A DNA stretch of 64,000 nt from NCBI RefSeq assembly GCF_900148505.1, contig NZ_FRXO01000010.1, positions 62,001 through 126,000 on the forward strand, given 5' to 3'. A program made the translations under genes and the position numbers. Below are positions 50,672 through 61,522 of the stretch, piece by piece. Numbering within the stretch: position 1 is the first letter of the stretch; the number at the start of each line of letters is the position of its first letter. This DNA is from Pseudoxanthobacter soli DSM 19599. Its GTDB lineage: Bacteria; Pseudomonadota; Alphaproteobacteria; Rhizobiales; Segnochrobactraceae. The notes beneath the pieces were generated by a model. It did not search any database and was not told the DNA's origin. It worked only from the letters and a program-made list of their open reading frames with translations.

Positions 50672-52906
50672 ATGACCGTCGGCGAGGGGGAGGCAGCAGC
50701 GGGCTCGACCGGGCGGCAGCGCATCCGGTGGCGACCGCGTGCGCGGACGAACCCGGCGGCGATCGCGCGGTGGCTGTCGCGGTCGTTCGAGACGGATATC
50801 GAGGCCGGATGCGGCTTTCTCTGGCTGCCGGTCGCACTCTCGCTCGGCATCTGGGCCTATTTCGCGGCGCCCCTCGAGCCGCCACAGTGGCTTGCCCCGG
50901 CTGTCGCCCTCATTGCGGCCTTTGTCGCGTTTGTCGTCCGTCGCGCCCCCGTCGTCTTCGTGCTCGCGGCGGCCGTCTCGTCCGTCGCCCTCGGCGCGGC
51001 GATGGCGCAATGGGAGGTCGCCCGCAGCGCCGCCCCGGTATTGGCGCGGGAACGGACCGTCGCCGTCGAAGGCTATGTGTTGCGCGCCGAGCCGCGCGAG
51101 GCCGGCCGCGTCCGTTTCGTCGTGGCGGTGACGAGCTTCGGCGAGGGCGGCGAGCGCCGTCCGCCGCCGGCGCGGGTCATGGTCACCGCGGCGGCAGCCC
51201 GCGCGCCGGTCGGGGCCGGGGAGGGCGTCCGCTTTCTCGCGCGTCTTCAGCCGCCGCGCGGTCCCGATCTGCCGGGCGGCTACGATCCCGCGCGTTCTCT
51301 CTATCTGCAGGGCATCGGCGCTAGCGGATTCGTGCTTGGGGCCGTCGAGCCGGTCTCGCTGCCGCCTCCCGCTTCGCGTGCGATGGCGTGGCGGCTGAAG
51401 GCGGCCGAAACCCTCGACGACGTCCGTACCGCCATCGCGGTCCGCATCCGCGCGGCGTTGCCCGGCCCCGCCGGTGAAATCGCGGTCGCGCTTCTCGTCG
51501 GCGAGCGTGGCGGCATTCCCCGCGAGATCGAGGACGACATGCGCACGAGCGGCCTCACCCACGTGCTGTCGATCTCCGGCCTGCACATGACGCTCGTCGC
51601 CGGCACGCTGATCGTGGCGCTGCGGGCGATGCTCGCCGCGATTCCGGGTTTGGCGCTGCGGTTCCCGATCAAGCGGTGGGCGGCCGCGGCGGCGCTGCCG
51701 GCCACGGCGGCCTATCTCGCGCTGTCGGGGGGTGATCTCGCCACCCAGCGCTCGTTCGTGATGATCGCGGTGGCGCTGCTCGCGGTCATCGTCGAGCGGC
51801 CGGCGATCACGCTGCGCTCGGTCGCGGTCGGCGCGCTCGTGGTTCTGTTGATCCAGCCATCCGCCGTGCTCAATCCCGGCTTCCAGATGTCGTTCGCCGC
51901 CGTGATCGCGCTCGTCGCCGCGTTCGGCTGGTGGCAGCGGCGGCGCCGTACGCCGGACGATGACGACGACGCGGTGCCCGTCTCCCGGTTTCGCCGGATT
52001 ACCCGCGCTCTCCTGCTCGGGGCCGCGGCGCTTGCGGTCACCTCCGTCATCGCCGGCATCGCCTCGGGTCCGATCGCGGCCTACCATTTCCACCGCGCGG
52101 CACCGCTCGGGCTCGTCGCGAACCTGATCGCGATGCCGGCGGTCTCGGTGGTGGTGATGCCGATGGGCGTGGCCGCCTTCGCGCTGATGCCGTTCGGGCT
52201 GGAAGCCCTGCCGCTCACGCTGATGGGGTTCGGCATCGATTTCATGACCGCCGTCGCCACGCGGGTCGCGGCGTGGACGGGCTCGGCCGGCGATGTCGGC
52301 CGCCTGCCGTTCTGGACGGTGATGTTCATGGTCGCCGCGCTGCTCTGGGGCGCCATCGCCGAGGGCGCCTGGCGCGTGCTCGCTCTGGTGCCGCTCGGGC
52401 TCGCCGTCGCCGCATTCCTTCTGTTCCGCCCGCCGGATGTCCTCGTCACGGCGGACGGGCGCGCGGCGGCCTTGCGTCAGGCGGACGGGCGGCTTGCGAT
52501 CGTCGCCGGCCGGGACGGCCGCCGCGCCGTCGAGACGTGGCTCTCGGCCGACGGCGACGTGCGCCTGCCGCGCGATCCGTCGCTTGCCGGCGCCGCGCGC
52601 TGCGATCCTCTGGGCTGCGTGATCGTCGCCACGCCTCCCGGCGCCGCGGAGGCGGTCTCCCTCAGCCTCGCCGCCTCGCCCGCCGCGGTGCCGGACGATT
52701 GCCGCCACGCCACCATCCTCGTCGCGCCGGTGACGGTGGCGCGCGAGGACTGCGCATCGCCGCGGTTCGTGATCGACCGCAGCTTCCTCGCCCGAACGGG
52801 AGCCGTCACATTGACCTTCCCCGACGGTGACCTGACGGTTCCGCCGGTTGTCGAAGCCGCATTGCCCGGCGGCGAGCGGCCGTGGACGCGCCACCTGCGG
52901 CCGTGA
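50672..52906 (+). CDS. comEC: ComEC/Rec2-family DNA-uptake channel protein
   Basis: Polytopic inner-membrane protein of about 744 aa. N-terminal DUF4131 region (helices, then [20 protein letters not shown]), and Competence domain with [16 protein letters not shown] and [18 protein letters not shown]. The C-terminal ~150 residues resemble a remnant beta-lactamase-like domain without the HxHxDH metal motif, as in most alphaproteobacterial ComEC. Start not certain: ATG 50672 has only a weak ribosome site. Position after gltX is conserved; a role in natural transformation is untested for most rhizobial members. Confidence 0.88.
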   Translation: MTVGEGEAAAGSTGRQRIRWRPRARTNPAAIARWLSRSFETDIEAGCGFLWLPVALSLGIWAYFAAPLEPPQWLAPAVALIAAFVAFVVRRAPVVFVLAAAVSSVALGAAMAQWEVARSAAPVLARERTVAVEGYVLRAEPREAGRVRFVVAVTSFGEGGERRPPPARVMVTAAAARAPVGAGEGVRFLARLQPPRGPDLPGGYDPARSLYLQGIGASGFVLGAVEPVSLPPPASRAMAWRLKAAETLDDVRTAIAVRIRAALPGPAGEIAVALLVGERGGIPREIEDDMRTSGLTHVLSISGLHMTLVAGTLIVALRAMLAAIPGLALRFPIKRWAAAAALPATAAYLALSGGDLATQRSFVMIAVALLAVIVERPAITLRSVAVGALVVLLIQPSAVLNPGFQMSFAAVIALVAAFGWWQRRRRTPDDDDDAVPVSRFRRITRALLLGAAALAVTSVIAGIASGPIAAYHFHRAAPLGLVANLIAMPAVSVVVMPMGVAAFALMPFGLEALPLTLMGFGIDFMTAVATRVAAWTGSAGDVGRLPFWTVMFMVAALLWGAIAEGAWRVLALVPLGLAVAAFLLFRPPDVLVTADGRAAALRQADGRLAIVAGRDGRRAVETWLSADGDVRLPRDPSLAGAARCDPLGCVIVATPPGAAEAVSLSLAASPAAVPDDCRHATILVAPVTVAREDCASPRFVIDRSFLARTGAVTLTFPDGDLTVPPVVEAALPGGERPWTRHLRP

Positions 52907-52991
52907 GCGGCGACGGGGGGAATACCGGCTTTTAAGCTTGTCCGGTGCAAGCTGCGGCGACGACACCCCCGCTCCGGACGAGGCTTGCCCG

Positions 52992-54089
52992 ATGGCCCGC
53001 TCAGTGCCCGCTTCACTTGCCGCCGCGCCCCTCGTGATCGCCGCTCCCGACCTGATGGCCGCGGTGGCGGGCTGGCTGTCGCGCCTCGGCGGCGAACGCC
53101 GGCTCTCCGCGAACACGCTCGAAGCCTACGAGCGCGACGTGCGCCACTGGCTTTCGTTCCTGGCGGATCATCTCGGCGGCGCGCCGAGCATCAAGGATCT
53201 CGGCGATCTCCGGCCCGCCGATATCCGCGCCTTCCTCGCCCGGCGGCGGCAGGCGGACGGCGTCGGCGACCGCACCATGGCCCGCGCGCTCGCCTCGCTG
53301 CGTTCGTTCGCCGGTTATCTGGAGCGCCATCACGGCGTCAACGGCGCCGCCATGAGGGCCGTCTCCGGGCCGCGGGCGAAGCCCGGGCTTCCGAAGGCGC
53401 TTCCGGTGGCGGATGCGCTCCGGCTCGCTGACGATGCCGGGATGCTGGAGGACGAGCCGTGGGTCGCCGCCCGCGACGGCGCCGTGCTGATGCTGCTCTA
53501 TGGCGCCGGCCTGCGCATCGGCGAGGCGCTGGCGCTGACCGACGACGATCTCGCCGGTTCGGGCGGCGTGCTGCGCGTCACCGGCAAGGGCGGCAAGACG
53601 CGGCTCGTGCCCCTGCTGCCGGCGGTCGCGGCGGCGGTCGCGGACTACCGCCGCCAGCGGCCGTTCCCTGTCGAACCGGGTGAACCCGCCTTCCGCGGCG
53701 TCAAGGGCGGGCCGCTGTCGCCGCGCATCGTGCAGCGCGCCATGGAGCGGCTGCGCGGCGCGCTCGGCCTGCCGGAGACGGCCACACCCCATGCCCTCCG
53801 GCATTCGTTCGCGACGCACCTGCTCTCTGCCGGCGGCGACCTGCGCACCATCCAGGAACTGCTCGGTCACGCCAGTCTGTCGACGACCCAGGTCTACACC
53901 GCCGTCGAGCCTGCCCGCCTGCTCGAGGTCTACCGGCGCGCGCATCCGCTCGCCGGGCTGGTGCCGGCCAACGGCGGAGACGCTTCGCCGCCCGCCAGAT
54001 CGTTGGCAGACAAATCATTGAAGCGAAAGGCCGTTCCGCCAGCGTCGACCAAGGAAAAGGGGGGTGCGCGCCCGCGACGCACCGGTTGA
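52992..54089 (+). CDS. xerC: Tyrosine recombinase XerC
   Basis: Tyrosine recombinase of 365 aa. N-terminal SAM-like DNA-binding domain ([20 protein letters not shown]), then catalytic residues Arg175, Lys199, His267, Arg270, His293 and nucleophile Tyr302, with XerCD-like spacing. After about residue 320 there is a basic, probably disordered tail ([17 protein letters not shown]) not usual in XerC. Expected to resolve chromosome dimers with XerD at dif; no dif site was recognised in the window. Occupies the place where lexA often lies next to comEC. Confidence 0.9.
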   Translation: MARSVPASLAAAPLVIAAPDLMAAVAGWLSRLGGERRLSANTLEAYERDVRHWLSFLADHLGGAPSIKDLGDLRPADIRAFLARRRQADGVGDRTMARALASLRSFAGYLERHHGVNGAAMRAVSGPRAKPGLPKALPVADALRLADDAGMLEDEPWVAARDGAVLMLLYGAGLRIGEALALTDDDLAGSGGVLRVTGKGGKTRLVPLLPAVAAAVADYRRQRPFPVEPGEPAFRGVKGGPLSPRIVQRAMERLRGALGLPETATPHALRHSFATHLLSAGGDLRTIQELLGHASLSTTQVYTAVEPARLLEVYRRAHPLAGLVPANGGDASPPARSLADKSLKRKAVPPASTKEKGGARPRRTG

Positions 54090-54492
54090 GAAAAAGTGTG
54101 GCGCCGCGTCTTCTCCCATCGTCGCGGATCGACCGCATGTCTGCCGCCAAGCTCTTGAATCCGGTGCTGTTCCCCGGTCGCGGCGGCGGCCGGCCGATCG
54201 GCCGTCCTCGTGGACGCAGCGTCGCGTTCCGCACTGCGACTTTCATGTGCTTGCCCAATTTCTGAGCCGCGACGCTTCCCATGACGGGTGGCCCCCGCTA
54301 CCTTGGTTCTGCTCTCGTGCTCGTCGCTGTGGGGCGCGCTCGGGGAGATCGTTTGGATATCCGGCGGGGGGATGCCGGCCTGGACGTTCGCGAACCGGCA
54401 GCGCCGGTCAGCGCGTCGAAGCCGGCCTGATCTTTGCGGGGTCTCCGGGCGGTTTCAATGAAAAGGAAATCCTTCCTTCCACGCGGGGCTTC
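54090..54492. other. Intergenic region xerC to transglutaminase operon
   Basis: 403 bp. The transglutaminase frame stays open through it but shows no homology or ribosome site before 54493. A 20-bp piece of the dispersed repeat (CAAGCTCTTGAATCCGGTGC, 54148-54167) is present. No promoter identified. Confidence 0.5.
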
Positions 54493-57400
54493 ATGTCGAT
54501 CCTGGCTGCTCTACATCACGTTACCAGCTACACCTACGACAAACCGATCTCCCTCGGCCCGCAGGTCATCCGCCTGCGCCCGGCGCCGCACTGCCGCACC
54601 AAGGTGCCGGCCTATTCGTTGAAGGTTTCGCCGGAAAATCACTTCGTCAACTGGCAGCAGGACCCGTTCGGCAACTGGCTGGCCCGGTACGTGTTCCCGG
54701 AGAAGACCGACCATTTCCGCATCGAGGTCGATCTTCTCGCCGCGCTTGAAGTCTATAATCCGTTTGATTTCTTCATCGAGGAATATGCCGACAAGTTCCC
54801 GTTCACCTACGCGCCTCAGCTCGCCGAGGAACTGACGCCCTATCTGGTCAAGGAGCCGGGGGGCGAGCGCTTCCAGGCCTTCGTCGATTCGATCCCGCGC
54901 GAGCCCGTCGGCACCGTCGATTTCCTGGTGGCACTGAACCAGCGCATCCAGCGCGCCATCAGCTACACCATCCGCATGGAACCGGGCGTGCAGGAACCGG
55001 ACGAGACCCTGGCACTCGCCTCGGGCTCGTGCCGCGATTCCGGCTGGCTTCTCGTGCAGGTGCTGCGCCATCTCGGCCTCGCCGCGCGGTTCGTGTCCGG
55101 CTATCTCATCCAGCTGAAGCCCGACATCATCGCGCTCGACGGCCCGGCCGGCACCACCTACGACTTCACCGATCTCCATGCCTGGGCGGAAGTCTACATC
55201 CCCGGCGCCGGGTGGATCGGCCTAGATGCCACCTCGGGCCTGTTCGCCGGCGAGGGCCACCTGCCGCTCGCGGCGACGCCGCATTATCACTCGGCCGCCC
55301 CCCTCAGCGGCGCGACCGACCCGGCGGAAGTCACGTTCGACTTCGACATGAAGGTGACCCGCGTCGCCGAGGCGCCGCGCGTTACCCTGCCGTTCTCCGA
55401 CGAGGCCTGGCAGGCGCTCGACGCCCTCGGCGAGAAGGTCGATGCCGATCTCAAGGCGAACGATGTGCGCCTCACCATGGGCGGCGAACCGACCTTCATT
55501 TCCATCGACGACTACGAGGGCGCGGAGTGGAACACCTCCGCCGTCGGCCCGACCAAACGCGAGAAGGCCGACGAACTGATCCACCGTCTGCGCACCTCGT
55601 TCGCGCCCGGCGGCTTCCTGCATTACGGGCAGGGCAAGTGGTATCCGGGCGAATCCCTGCCGCGGTGGACGTTCAGCCTCTACTGGCGCAAGGACGGCAA
55701 GCCGATCTGGCGCAACCCCGACCTGTTCGCGCGGGAGGTGCCGACCAGCCCCGCCACCGTCGATCAGGCGCGGCAGGTCGTCGAGGGTATCGCCGAGCGC
55801 CTCGGCTTCGAGCCCGACTATGCCGTGCCGGCCTACGAGGACCCCGCCCACTGGATCCTCAAGGAAGCCGACCTGCCGGAGAACGTCGACGCGCTCGATT
55901 CCAAACTGGAGAACATCGAGGACCGCACCCGCATCGCGCGCACGTTCGAGCGCGGCCTGACCAAGCCCGCGGGCTACGTGCTGCCGGTGCAGCGCTGGAA
56001 TGCCTCCGCCGGTTCGGGCTGGGTTTCCGAGCGCTGGGGCCTCAGGCGCAAGAAGCTGTTCCTGGTGCCGGGCGATTCGCCGGTCGGCTTCCGGCTGCCG
56101 CTCGCCTCGCTGCCGTGGGTGGCGCCGGCGGCGTATCCGCACATCGTGCCGGCCGATCCGTTCGCCGAATATGGCGATCTGCCGGACCCGGACGAGATTG
56201 CGCAGGCCTATCAGCAAACCAGCGTCGCCGAGCGCAGGTCGCAGGTTCTGCAGCGGCTCACCTATGGTGCCAGCGTGCGCACGGCGCTCTCCGTCGAGCC
56301 GCGCGACGGCAAGCTCTGCGTGTTCATGCCGCCCACCGGCACGCTCGAGGATTATCTCGACCTGCTCGGCGCCGTGGAGACGACTGCCGCCGAACTCGGC
56401 CTGCCGGTCCAGATCGAGGGCTATCCTCCGCCGCCCGACGCGCGCGTCAACGTCATCCGTGTCGCCCCCGATCCGGGCGTGATCGAGGTCAACGTCCACC
56501 CCGCCGCGAGCTGGCGGGAGGCGGTCAACATCACGACCACGCTCTACGAGGATGCCCGCCAGACCCGCCTCGGCACCGAGAAGTTCTTGACTGACGGCCG
56601 CCACACCGGCACCGGCGGCGGCAACCACGTGGTGATCGGCGGTGCGAGCCCGCCGGACAGCCCGTTCCTGCGGCGCCCGGATCTGCTGAAGAGCGTGATC
56701 CTCTACTGGCAGCGCCATCCGGCGATGTCGTTCCTGTTCTCGGGCCTGTTCATCGGTCCGACGAGCCAGGCGCCGCGCCTCGACGAGGCGCGCACCGACG
56801 TGCTCTACGAACTGGAGATCGCGCTCGGCAGCGTGCCGGCGCCCGGCCAGGGTCCGGTGCCGTTCCCGTGGCTTGTCGACCGGCTGTTCCGCAACCTCCT
56901 GACCGACGTCACCGGCAACACCCACCGGGCGGAAATCTGCATCGACAAGCTGTTCTCGCCGGACGGCCCGACCGGACGGCTCGGCCTCGTCGAGTTCCGC
57001 TCGTTCGAGATGCCGCCCGATGCCCGCATGAGCCTCGCCCAGCAGCTTCTCATCCGCGCGCTGGTTTCGTGGTTCTGGCAGAATCCGCAGAGCGGACCGC
57101 CGGTGCGCTGGGGCACGGCGCTCCACGACCGGTTCATGCTGCCGCACTTCGTCTGGGCCGACTTCCTGGACATCCTCGGCGACCTTCGCCGCGGCGGCTA
57201 CGACGTCGATCCGTTGTGGTTTGAGGCGCAGCGCGAGTTCCGCTTCCCGTTCTACGGCGCGGTGGAGCACGGCGGCGTCGGCCTCGAACTGCGCCAGGCG
57301 CTGGAGCCCTGGCATGTGCTCGGCGAGGAGGGCACCTCCGGCGGCACCGTGCGCTATGTCGATTCCTCGGTCGAGCGCCTGCAGGTCAAGGTCGACGGCT

Positions 57401-57792
57401 TCAATCCGCAGCGCCACGTCATCGCCTGCAACGGCCGCCGGGTGCCGATGCTGTCGACGGGCACCAACGGCAGCTATGTCGGCGGTGTCCGCTTCAAGGC
57501 GTGGCACCCGCCGTCCGGACTGCACCCGACGCTGCCGGTCAACGTGCCGCTGACGTTCGACATCATCGACACCTGGAACAATCACTCCCTCGGCGGCTGC
57601 GTGTACTACTCGGCCCATCCGGGCGGCCGGAACTACGAGACCTTCCCGGTGAACAGCTACGAGGCGGAGGCCCGCAGGCTCGCGCGCTTCCAGCATCACG
57701 GGTATACCGGTGGCATGGTGATTCCGCCGCCCGAGGAGGCGACCGGTGAATTCCCCGCAACGCTCGATCTCCGGCGTCCGCGGCTGTCGTGA
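54493..57792 (+). CDS. Transglutaminase / DUF2126 fusion
   Basis: Protein of 1099 aa, two enzyme domains. Residues about 1-290 are a bacterial transglutaminase-like Cys protease with triad Cys180 ([11 protein letters not shown]), His229 (DLHAWAEVY) and Asp245. Residues about 320-1090 are DUF2126 ([51 protein letters not shown]), assigned to the glutamine synthetase/GCS-like carboxylate-amine ligases. Predicted to cut and ligate peptide or amino-acid bonds. ATG 54493. First of three tightly spaced genes; family prediction is comparative, no substrate is known. Confidence 0.9.
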   Translation: MSILAALHHVTSYTYDKPISLGPQVIRLRPAPHCRTKVPAYSLKVSPENHFVNWQQDPFGNWLARYVFPEKTDHFRIEVDLLAALEVYNPFDFFIEEYADKFPFTYAPQLAEELTPYLVKEPGGERFQAFVDSIPREPVGTVDFLVALNQRIQRAISYTIRMEPGVQEPDETLALASGSCRDSGWLLVQVLRHLGLAARFVSGYLIQLKPDIIALDGPAGTTYDFTDLHAWAEVYIPGAGWIGLDATSGLFAGEGHLPLAATPHYHSAAPLSGATDPAEVTFDFDMKVTRVAEAPRVTLPFSDEAWQALDALGEKVDADLKANDVRLTMGGEPTFISIDDYEGAEWNTSAVGPTKREKADELIHRLRTSFAPGGFLHYGQGKWYPGESLPRWTFSLYWRKDGKPIWRNPDLFAREVPTSPATVDQARQVVEGIAERLGFEPDYAVPAYEDPAHWILKEADLPENVDALDSKLENIEDRTRIARTFERGLTKPAGYVLPVQRWNASAGSGWVSERWGLRRKKLFLVPGDSPVGFRLPLASLPWVAPAAYPHIVPADPFAEYGDLPDPDEIAQAYQQTSVAERRSQVLQRLTYGASVRTALSVEPRDGKLCVFMPPTGTLEDYLDLLGAVETTAAELGLPVQIEGYPPPPDARVNVIRVAPDPGVIEVNVHPAASWREAVNITTTLYEDARQTRLGTEKFLTDGRHTGTGGGNHVVIGGASPPDSPFLRRPDLLKSVILYWQRHPAMSFLFSGLFIGPTSQAPRLDEARTDVLYELEIALGSVPAPGQGPVPFPWLVDRLFRNLLTDVTGNTHRAEICIDKLFSPDGPTGRLGLVEFRSFEMPPDARMSLAQQLLIRALVSWFWQNPQSGPPVRWGTALHDRFMLPHFVWADFLDILGDLRRGGYDVDPLWFEAQREFRFPFYGAVEHGGVGLELRQALEPWHVLGEEGTSGGTVRYVDSSVERLQVKVDGFNPQRHVIACNGRRVPMLSTGTNGSYVGGVRFKAWHPPSGLHPTLPVNVPLTFDIIDTWNNHSLGGCVYYSAHPGGRNYETFPVNSYEAEARRLARFQHHGYTGGMVIPPPEEATGEFPATLDLRRPRLS

Positions 57793-57809
57793 GGCGATGA
57801 TGTAGGGCG

Positions 57810-60326
57810 ATGACGGCCGGGGCGGGACACAGTTCGAGCGCACGAAAGGCGCGATCCGGCAGGATCGGCAGCCTGGTTGCGAACTATTCCGCCATGCCGG
57901 GCGTCTACGACGAGATGGTGGACGCCAACGGGCGTCCCCGTCCGCACTGGGCGGAGTTCATCTCCCAGCTCGAAGGTCTCGGGGCGACGGAACTCGGCCG
58001 CCGCTTCGAGGTGGCCGACCGCTCGCTTCGCGATTCGGGCGTGTTCTATCGCGTCTACAATCAGGCCGATGGCGGCGAGCGGGCGTGGCCGCTCTCCCAT
58101 GTGCCGCTCTTGATGGCGGAGGGCGAGTGGAAGACGCTCGTCGCCGGCCTCATCCAGCGCGCCCGGCTGCTCGAGGCGGTGCTGCAGGATGCCTATGGCC
58201 CGGGCAAGCTCGTGTCCGAGGGCATCATTCCGGCGGCGGCCCTTGCCGGCAGCCCGGAATTCCTGCGGCCGATGGTGGGCATCGAGCCGCTCGGCGGCCG
58301 GCATCTGCGCATCTATGCCGTCGATCTCGGCCGCGGGCCGGACGGCAAGTGGTGGGTGCTGGGCGACCGCACCCAGGCGCCCTCCGGCGCAGGCTACGCG
58401 CTCGAAAACCGGCTCGCGCTGTCGCGCGCGCTGCCCGATGTCTACCGTTCGCTCCATGTGGAGCGGCTGGCGCCGTTCTTCCAGGCATTCCGTGCCGGCC
58501 TCACCTCGCAGGTCCAGCGCGAGGATGCCCGTCTCGGGCTGCTCACGCCCGGTCCCCTCAACGAGACCTATTTCGAGCACGCCTATCTCGCGCGCTATCT
58601 CGGCTTCCTCCTGGTGGAGGGCGGCGACCTGACGGTGCGCGACGGCACCGTCTACATCCGCACCGTCGCCGGCCTCAAGCGTGCCGATGCGCTGCTGCGC
58701 CGCCTCGACGGCGACTTCGCCGATCCCCTGGAACTGAACGCCCGCTCCCATATCGGCGTCGCCGGTCTCGTCGATGCCGTGCGCCACGGCACGGTGCTCG
58801 TCGCCAATTCGCTCGGCTCCGGGCTCGCCGAATCCCGGGCGCTGATGAGCTTCCTGCCGGCGCTCGGCGGCGCCGTGCTCGGCGAAAGCCTCGCCCTACC
58901 GAACGTCGCGACCTGGTGGTGCGGCCAGCCGGCCGAGCGCGAGGTGGTGAAGGCGGGGCTGGACCGCATGGCGGTCGCCCCGGCATTCGGCGCGCGCCTG
59001 CCGGGCTTTCCCTCCTCGTTCGGGGCCGTACTCGGCGCCCGGCTCGACGCGAAGGCGCGCCGGGACCTCCTCGAACTGATCGATCGCCGCGGCGTCGACG
59101 TGGTCGGGCAGGAGGTGGTGAAGCTCTCCACCATGCCGGTGTGGAGCAAGGGCAAGCTGGAGCCCAGACCCTTCATCCTGCGCGTGTTCGTGGCCGCGAC
59201 GCCGGAAGGCTGGACGGTGATGCCCGGCGGCTTCTGCCGCATCTCCAACGACAAGGACGCCCGCGCCGTCACCATGCAGCAGGGCGGCTCGTCCGCCGAC
59301 GTCTGGGTTCTGGCGGACGCGCCGGTGCCGGAATCCTCGCTGCTGCCGACCGCCGACCGCATGCCGGTGCGCCGCACCACCGGGGCGCTGCCGAGCCGCG
59401 CCGCCGACAACCTGTTCTGGCTCGGGCGCTATCTGGAGCGTGCCGAGGCGACGCTGCGGCTGGTGCGGGCCATGACCGGGCGCCTCGGAGACGTCGGCAC
59501 CTCCGACCGCATCAGCCATCGCGTCGTGGCGCTTCTGGAGGGGCTGGACGCGGTGCCGGTCGGCCTCGCTCTCACCAACCATGCCGGGGCCGCCGCCGCC
59601 GCGCTGGCCCGCCGCGATCTCGGCGGCACCGTGCCCGTGCTGGTGGAGAACGCCCGCCGGACGGCCTCCGTCATCCGCGACCGGCTGTCGCCGGACGCGT
59701 GGCGCGTGCTCACCGAGACCGAGGCCCTGTTCGCCAGCAACGATCCGCTGCCGATCCTGGTGGAGGGCGATGCGTTCGAGCGCACCAATGCCGCGCTGAC
59801 GATGATCGCGGCGTTCTCAGGCCTCGCCCAGGAGAACATGAACCGCTCCACCGGGTGGCACTTCATGGAAGTCGGGCGCCGCCTGGAGCGGGCGCTGGCG
59901 ACGTCGATGTTCGTGCGCCATTTCGCGGTGCCGAACGCCTCGGCGCGCTGGCTCGACATCCTGCTCGAACTCGCCGACAGCCAGATCACCTATCGCACGC
60001 GCTATATCCTGGCCGCCGCCCGCGCGCCGGTGGTGGACCTCGTCACCCTCGATCCGGGCAACCCGCGGTCCGTCGCCTTCCAGGTCGAGGCGATGGTCGA
60101 TCATCTGGCGACGCTGCCGGGCCTCGACGACGGCGGGCTGATCAGCGAGCCGGTGCGGATCGCCAAGCGCCTGCAGGCGGAACTCGTCACGGCGGATGCC
60201 GCCTCCCTTTCCATCGACGAACTCATCGGCATCGAGGGCCGGCTGATGGAATTGTCGAACGAGATCTCCCACCGCTATTTTACCCACCGCAACCTGCCCG
60301 GCAGCACCTGGGACAGCCTCGGCTGA
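57810..60326 (+). CDS. Circularly permuted ATP-grasp / alpha-E domain protein
   Basis: Protein of 838 aa. Residues about 30-500 are the circularly permuted ATP-grasp type 2 (COG2308) with MPGVYDEMVDANGRPRPHW, GDRTQAPSGAGYALENR, and LNETYFEHAYLARYLG. Residues about 525-830 form the all-helical alpha-E domain (COG2307), starting SRAADNLFWLGRYLERAE. These families often occur as separate adjacent genes; here they are one chain. Predicted peptide-bond-forming amidoligase acting with the neighbouring transglutaminases. Starts 17 bp after the previous stop. Confidence 0.9.
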   Translation: MTAGAGHSSSARKARSGRIGSLVANYSAMPGVYDEMVDANGRPRPHWAEFISQLEGLGATELGRRFEVADRSLRDSGVFYRVYNQADGGERAWPLSHVPLLMAEGEWKTLVAGLIQRARLLEAVLQDAYGPGKLVSEGIIPAAALAGSPEFLRPMVGIEPLGGRHLRIYAVDLGRGPDGKWWVLGDRTQAPSGAGYALENRLALSRALPDVYRSLHVERLAPFFQAFRAGLTSQVQREDARLGLLTPGPLNETYFEHAYLARYLGFLLVEGGDLTVRDGTVYIRTVAGLKRADALLRRLDGDFADPLELNARSHIGVAGLVDAVRHGTVLVANSLGSGLAESRALMSFLPALGGAVLGESLALPNVATWWCGQPAEREVVKAGLDRMAVAPAFGARLPGFPSSFGAVLGARLDAKARRDLLELIDRRGVDVVGQEVVKLSTMPVWSKGKLEPRPFILRVFVAATPEGWTVMPGGFCRISNDKDARAVTMQQGGSSADVWVLADAPVPESSLLPTADRMPVRRTTGALPSRAADNLFWLGRYLERAEATLRLVRAMTGRLGDVGTSDRISHRVVALLEGLDAVPVGLALTNHAGAAAAALARRDLGGTVPVLVENARRTASVIRDRLSPDAWRVLTETEALFASNDPLPILVEGDAFERTNAALTMIAAFSGLAQENMNRSTGWHFMEVGRRLERALATSMFVRHFAVPNASARWLDILLELADSQITYRTRYILAAARAPVVDLVTLDPGNPRSVAFQVEAMVDHLATLPGLDDGGLISEPVRIAKRLQAELVTADAASLSIDELIGIEGRLMELSNEISHRYFTHRNLPGSTWDSLG

Positions 60327-60374
60327 CGACAGGGCGACGGGCCGGGCAGTCCGGTCGGGCGGGAACCGCTTCGC

Positions 60375-61331
60375 ATGCTCTACGACATCCGCCACGTCAC
60401 GAACTACGCCTACGGCACGCCGACGCCGTTCGCCCGCCACGTGCTCAGGCTGATGCCGTGCGACCGTGACGGTCTGAAGGTCCGCTCGCGCGCGCTCGTC
60501 ATCGAGCCGACACCGACCGAGCGCGAGGACGTGACGGACTTCTTCGGCAACGCGCTCACCACCATCGCCATCGACGAGGCCCACGAGAAGCTCGTGGTGA
60601 CTATGGTCGCCCGGATCGAGGTCGACCAGCCGGACCTGCCCGCGCCGGAGACGACGCCGGACCTCCTCGCCATCCGCGAACTCGCCTATGCCGCATCGGA
60701 CCTCGGCGGGCTTTCACCGGCCCACTATGTGTTCCCGAGCCGCCGCATCCCGCTGGAACCTCAGATCCGCGCCTACGCCGCCGAGAGCGTGGTGCCCGGC
60801 CGGCCGATCCTCGAAGCGGTGCTGGAGTTCAACAACCGCTTCATCGAGGACTTCGTCTACGAGCCGGGGGCGACGGATGCCGATACGCCCCCGGCCGTCT
60901 CCTTCGAGATGCGCCGCGGTGTCTGCCAGGATTTCGCGCATGTGATGATCTCCGGCCTGCGCGGGCTCGGGGTGCCCGCGGCCTATGTCTCCGGCTATCT
61001 GCGCACCATCCCGCCGCCGGGAGTCGCACGGCTTCAGGGGGCGGACGCGATGCATGCGTGGGTCGCGGTCTGGTGCGGGCCGGATGCGGGCTGGATCGGG
61101 CTCGATCCCACCAACGGCGTGCCGGCGGGCCTGGACCACATCGTGCTCGCCATCGGCCGCGACTATGCCGACGTGGCGCCGGTTGAAGGCGTGATCGTCA
61201 CCTCCGGCGGCCAGCATCTCGGCGTCGCGGTGGACGTGATCCCGGTCGAGGAGGCCCCACGCGGGCGCGAGGACGTGGAGAAGGCGCCGGAGCCGCCGGC
61301 GGCCGCGCCCGCGGCCCGTCCCGCGCCCTGA
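60375..61331 (+). CDS. Transglutaminase-like cysteine protease
   Basis: Stand-alone transglutaminase-family protein of 318 aa with N-terminal beta domain (YDIRHVTNYAYGTPTPFARH) and complete triad Cys184 (RRGVCQDFAHVM), His227 (DAMHAWVAV) and Asp244 (WIGLDPTNG). No signal peptide, so cytoplasmic. C-terminal Ala/Pro/Glu-rich tail. Third gene of the amidoligase operon, 48 bp after its neighbour. In related clusters an Anbu proteasome-like gene may be present; none is seen here. Confidence 0.9.
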   Translation: MLYDIRHVTNYAYGTPTPFARHVLRLMPCDRDGLKVRSRALVIEPTPTEREDVTDFFGNALTTIAIDEAHEKLVVTMVARIEVDQPDLPAPETTPDLLAIRELAYAASDLGGLSPAHYVFPSRRIPLEPQIRAYAAESVVPGRPILEAVLEFNNRFIEDFVYEPGATDADTPPAVSFEMRRGVCQDFAHVMISGLRGLGVPAAYVSGYLRTIPPPGVARLQGADAMHAWVAVWCGPDAGWIGLDPTNGVPAGLDHIVLAIGRDYADVAPVEGVIVTSGGQHLGVAVDVIPVEEAPRGREDVEKAPEPPAAAPAARPAP

Positions 61332-61356
61332 ACCCGCCGCCATCCCCGGCCCCGTT

Positions 61357-61399
61357 CATGAAGGTTACCGCCGTCAGCGGTTTGTTAACCTTATTCATG
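61357..61399. promoter_or_regulatory. Imperfect palindrome upstream of bcsN
   Basis: CATGAAGGTTA and TAACCTTATTCATG flank an inner CCGC / GCGG pair. Arms AAGGTTA (61361-61367) and TAACCTT (61386-61392). TTAACC resembles a CtrA half-site, but a proper TTAA-N7-TTAA is not present. A fragment of the dispersed repeat follows at 61426-61454. Confidence 0.35.
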
Positions 61400-61522
61400 G
61401 CTAATCGAGGTGGTGGAAGGATCGGCTCAAGCTTTTGAGTCCGGTGCGCTTTCCGCCCGGGAGACGCTTCGGGTAAAGGCCGGGGCCCGCTATCCGCACC
61501 ATCGTCTGGCACAGGGGCCTTG

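Noticed and set aside
54064-54492. N-terminal extension of the transglutaminase-DUF2126 protein
   Set aside because: The frame is open but overlaps xerC, lacks a ribosome-binding site and homology; the transglutaminase domain starts at Met 54493.
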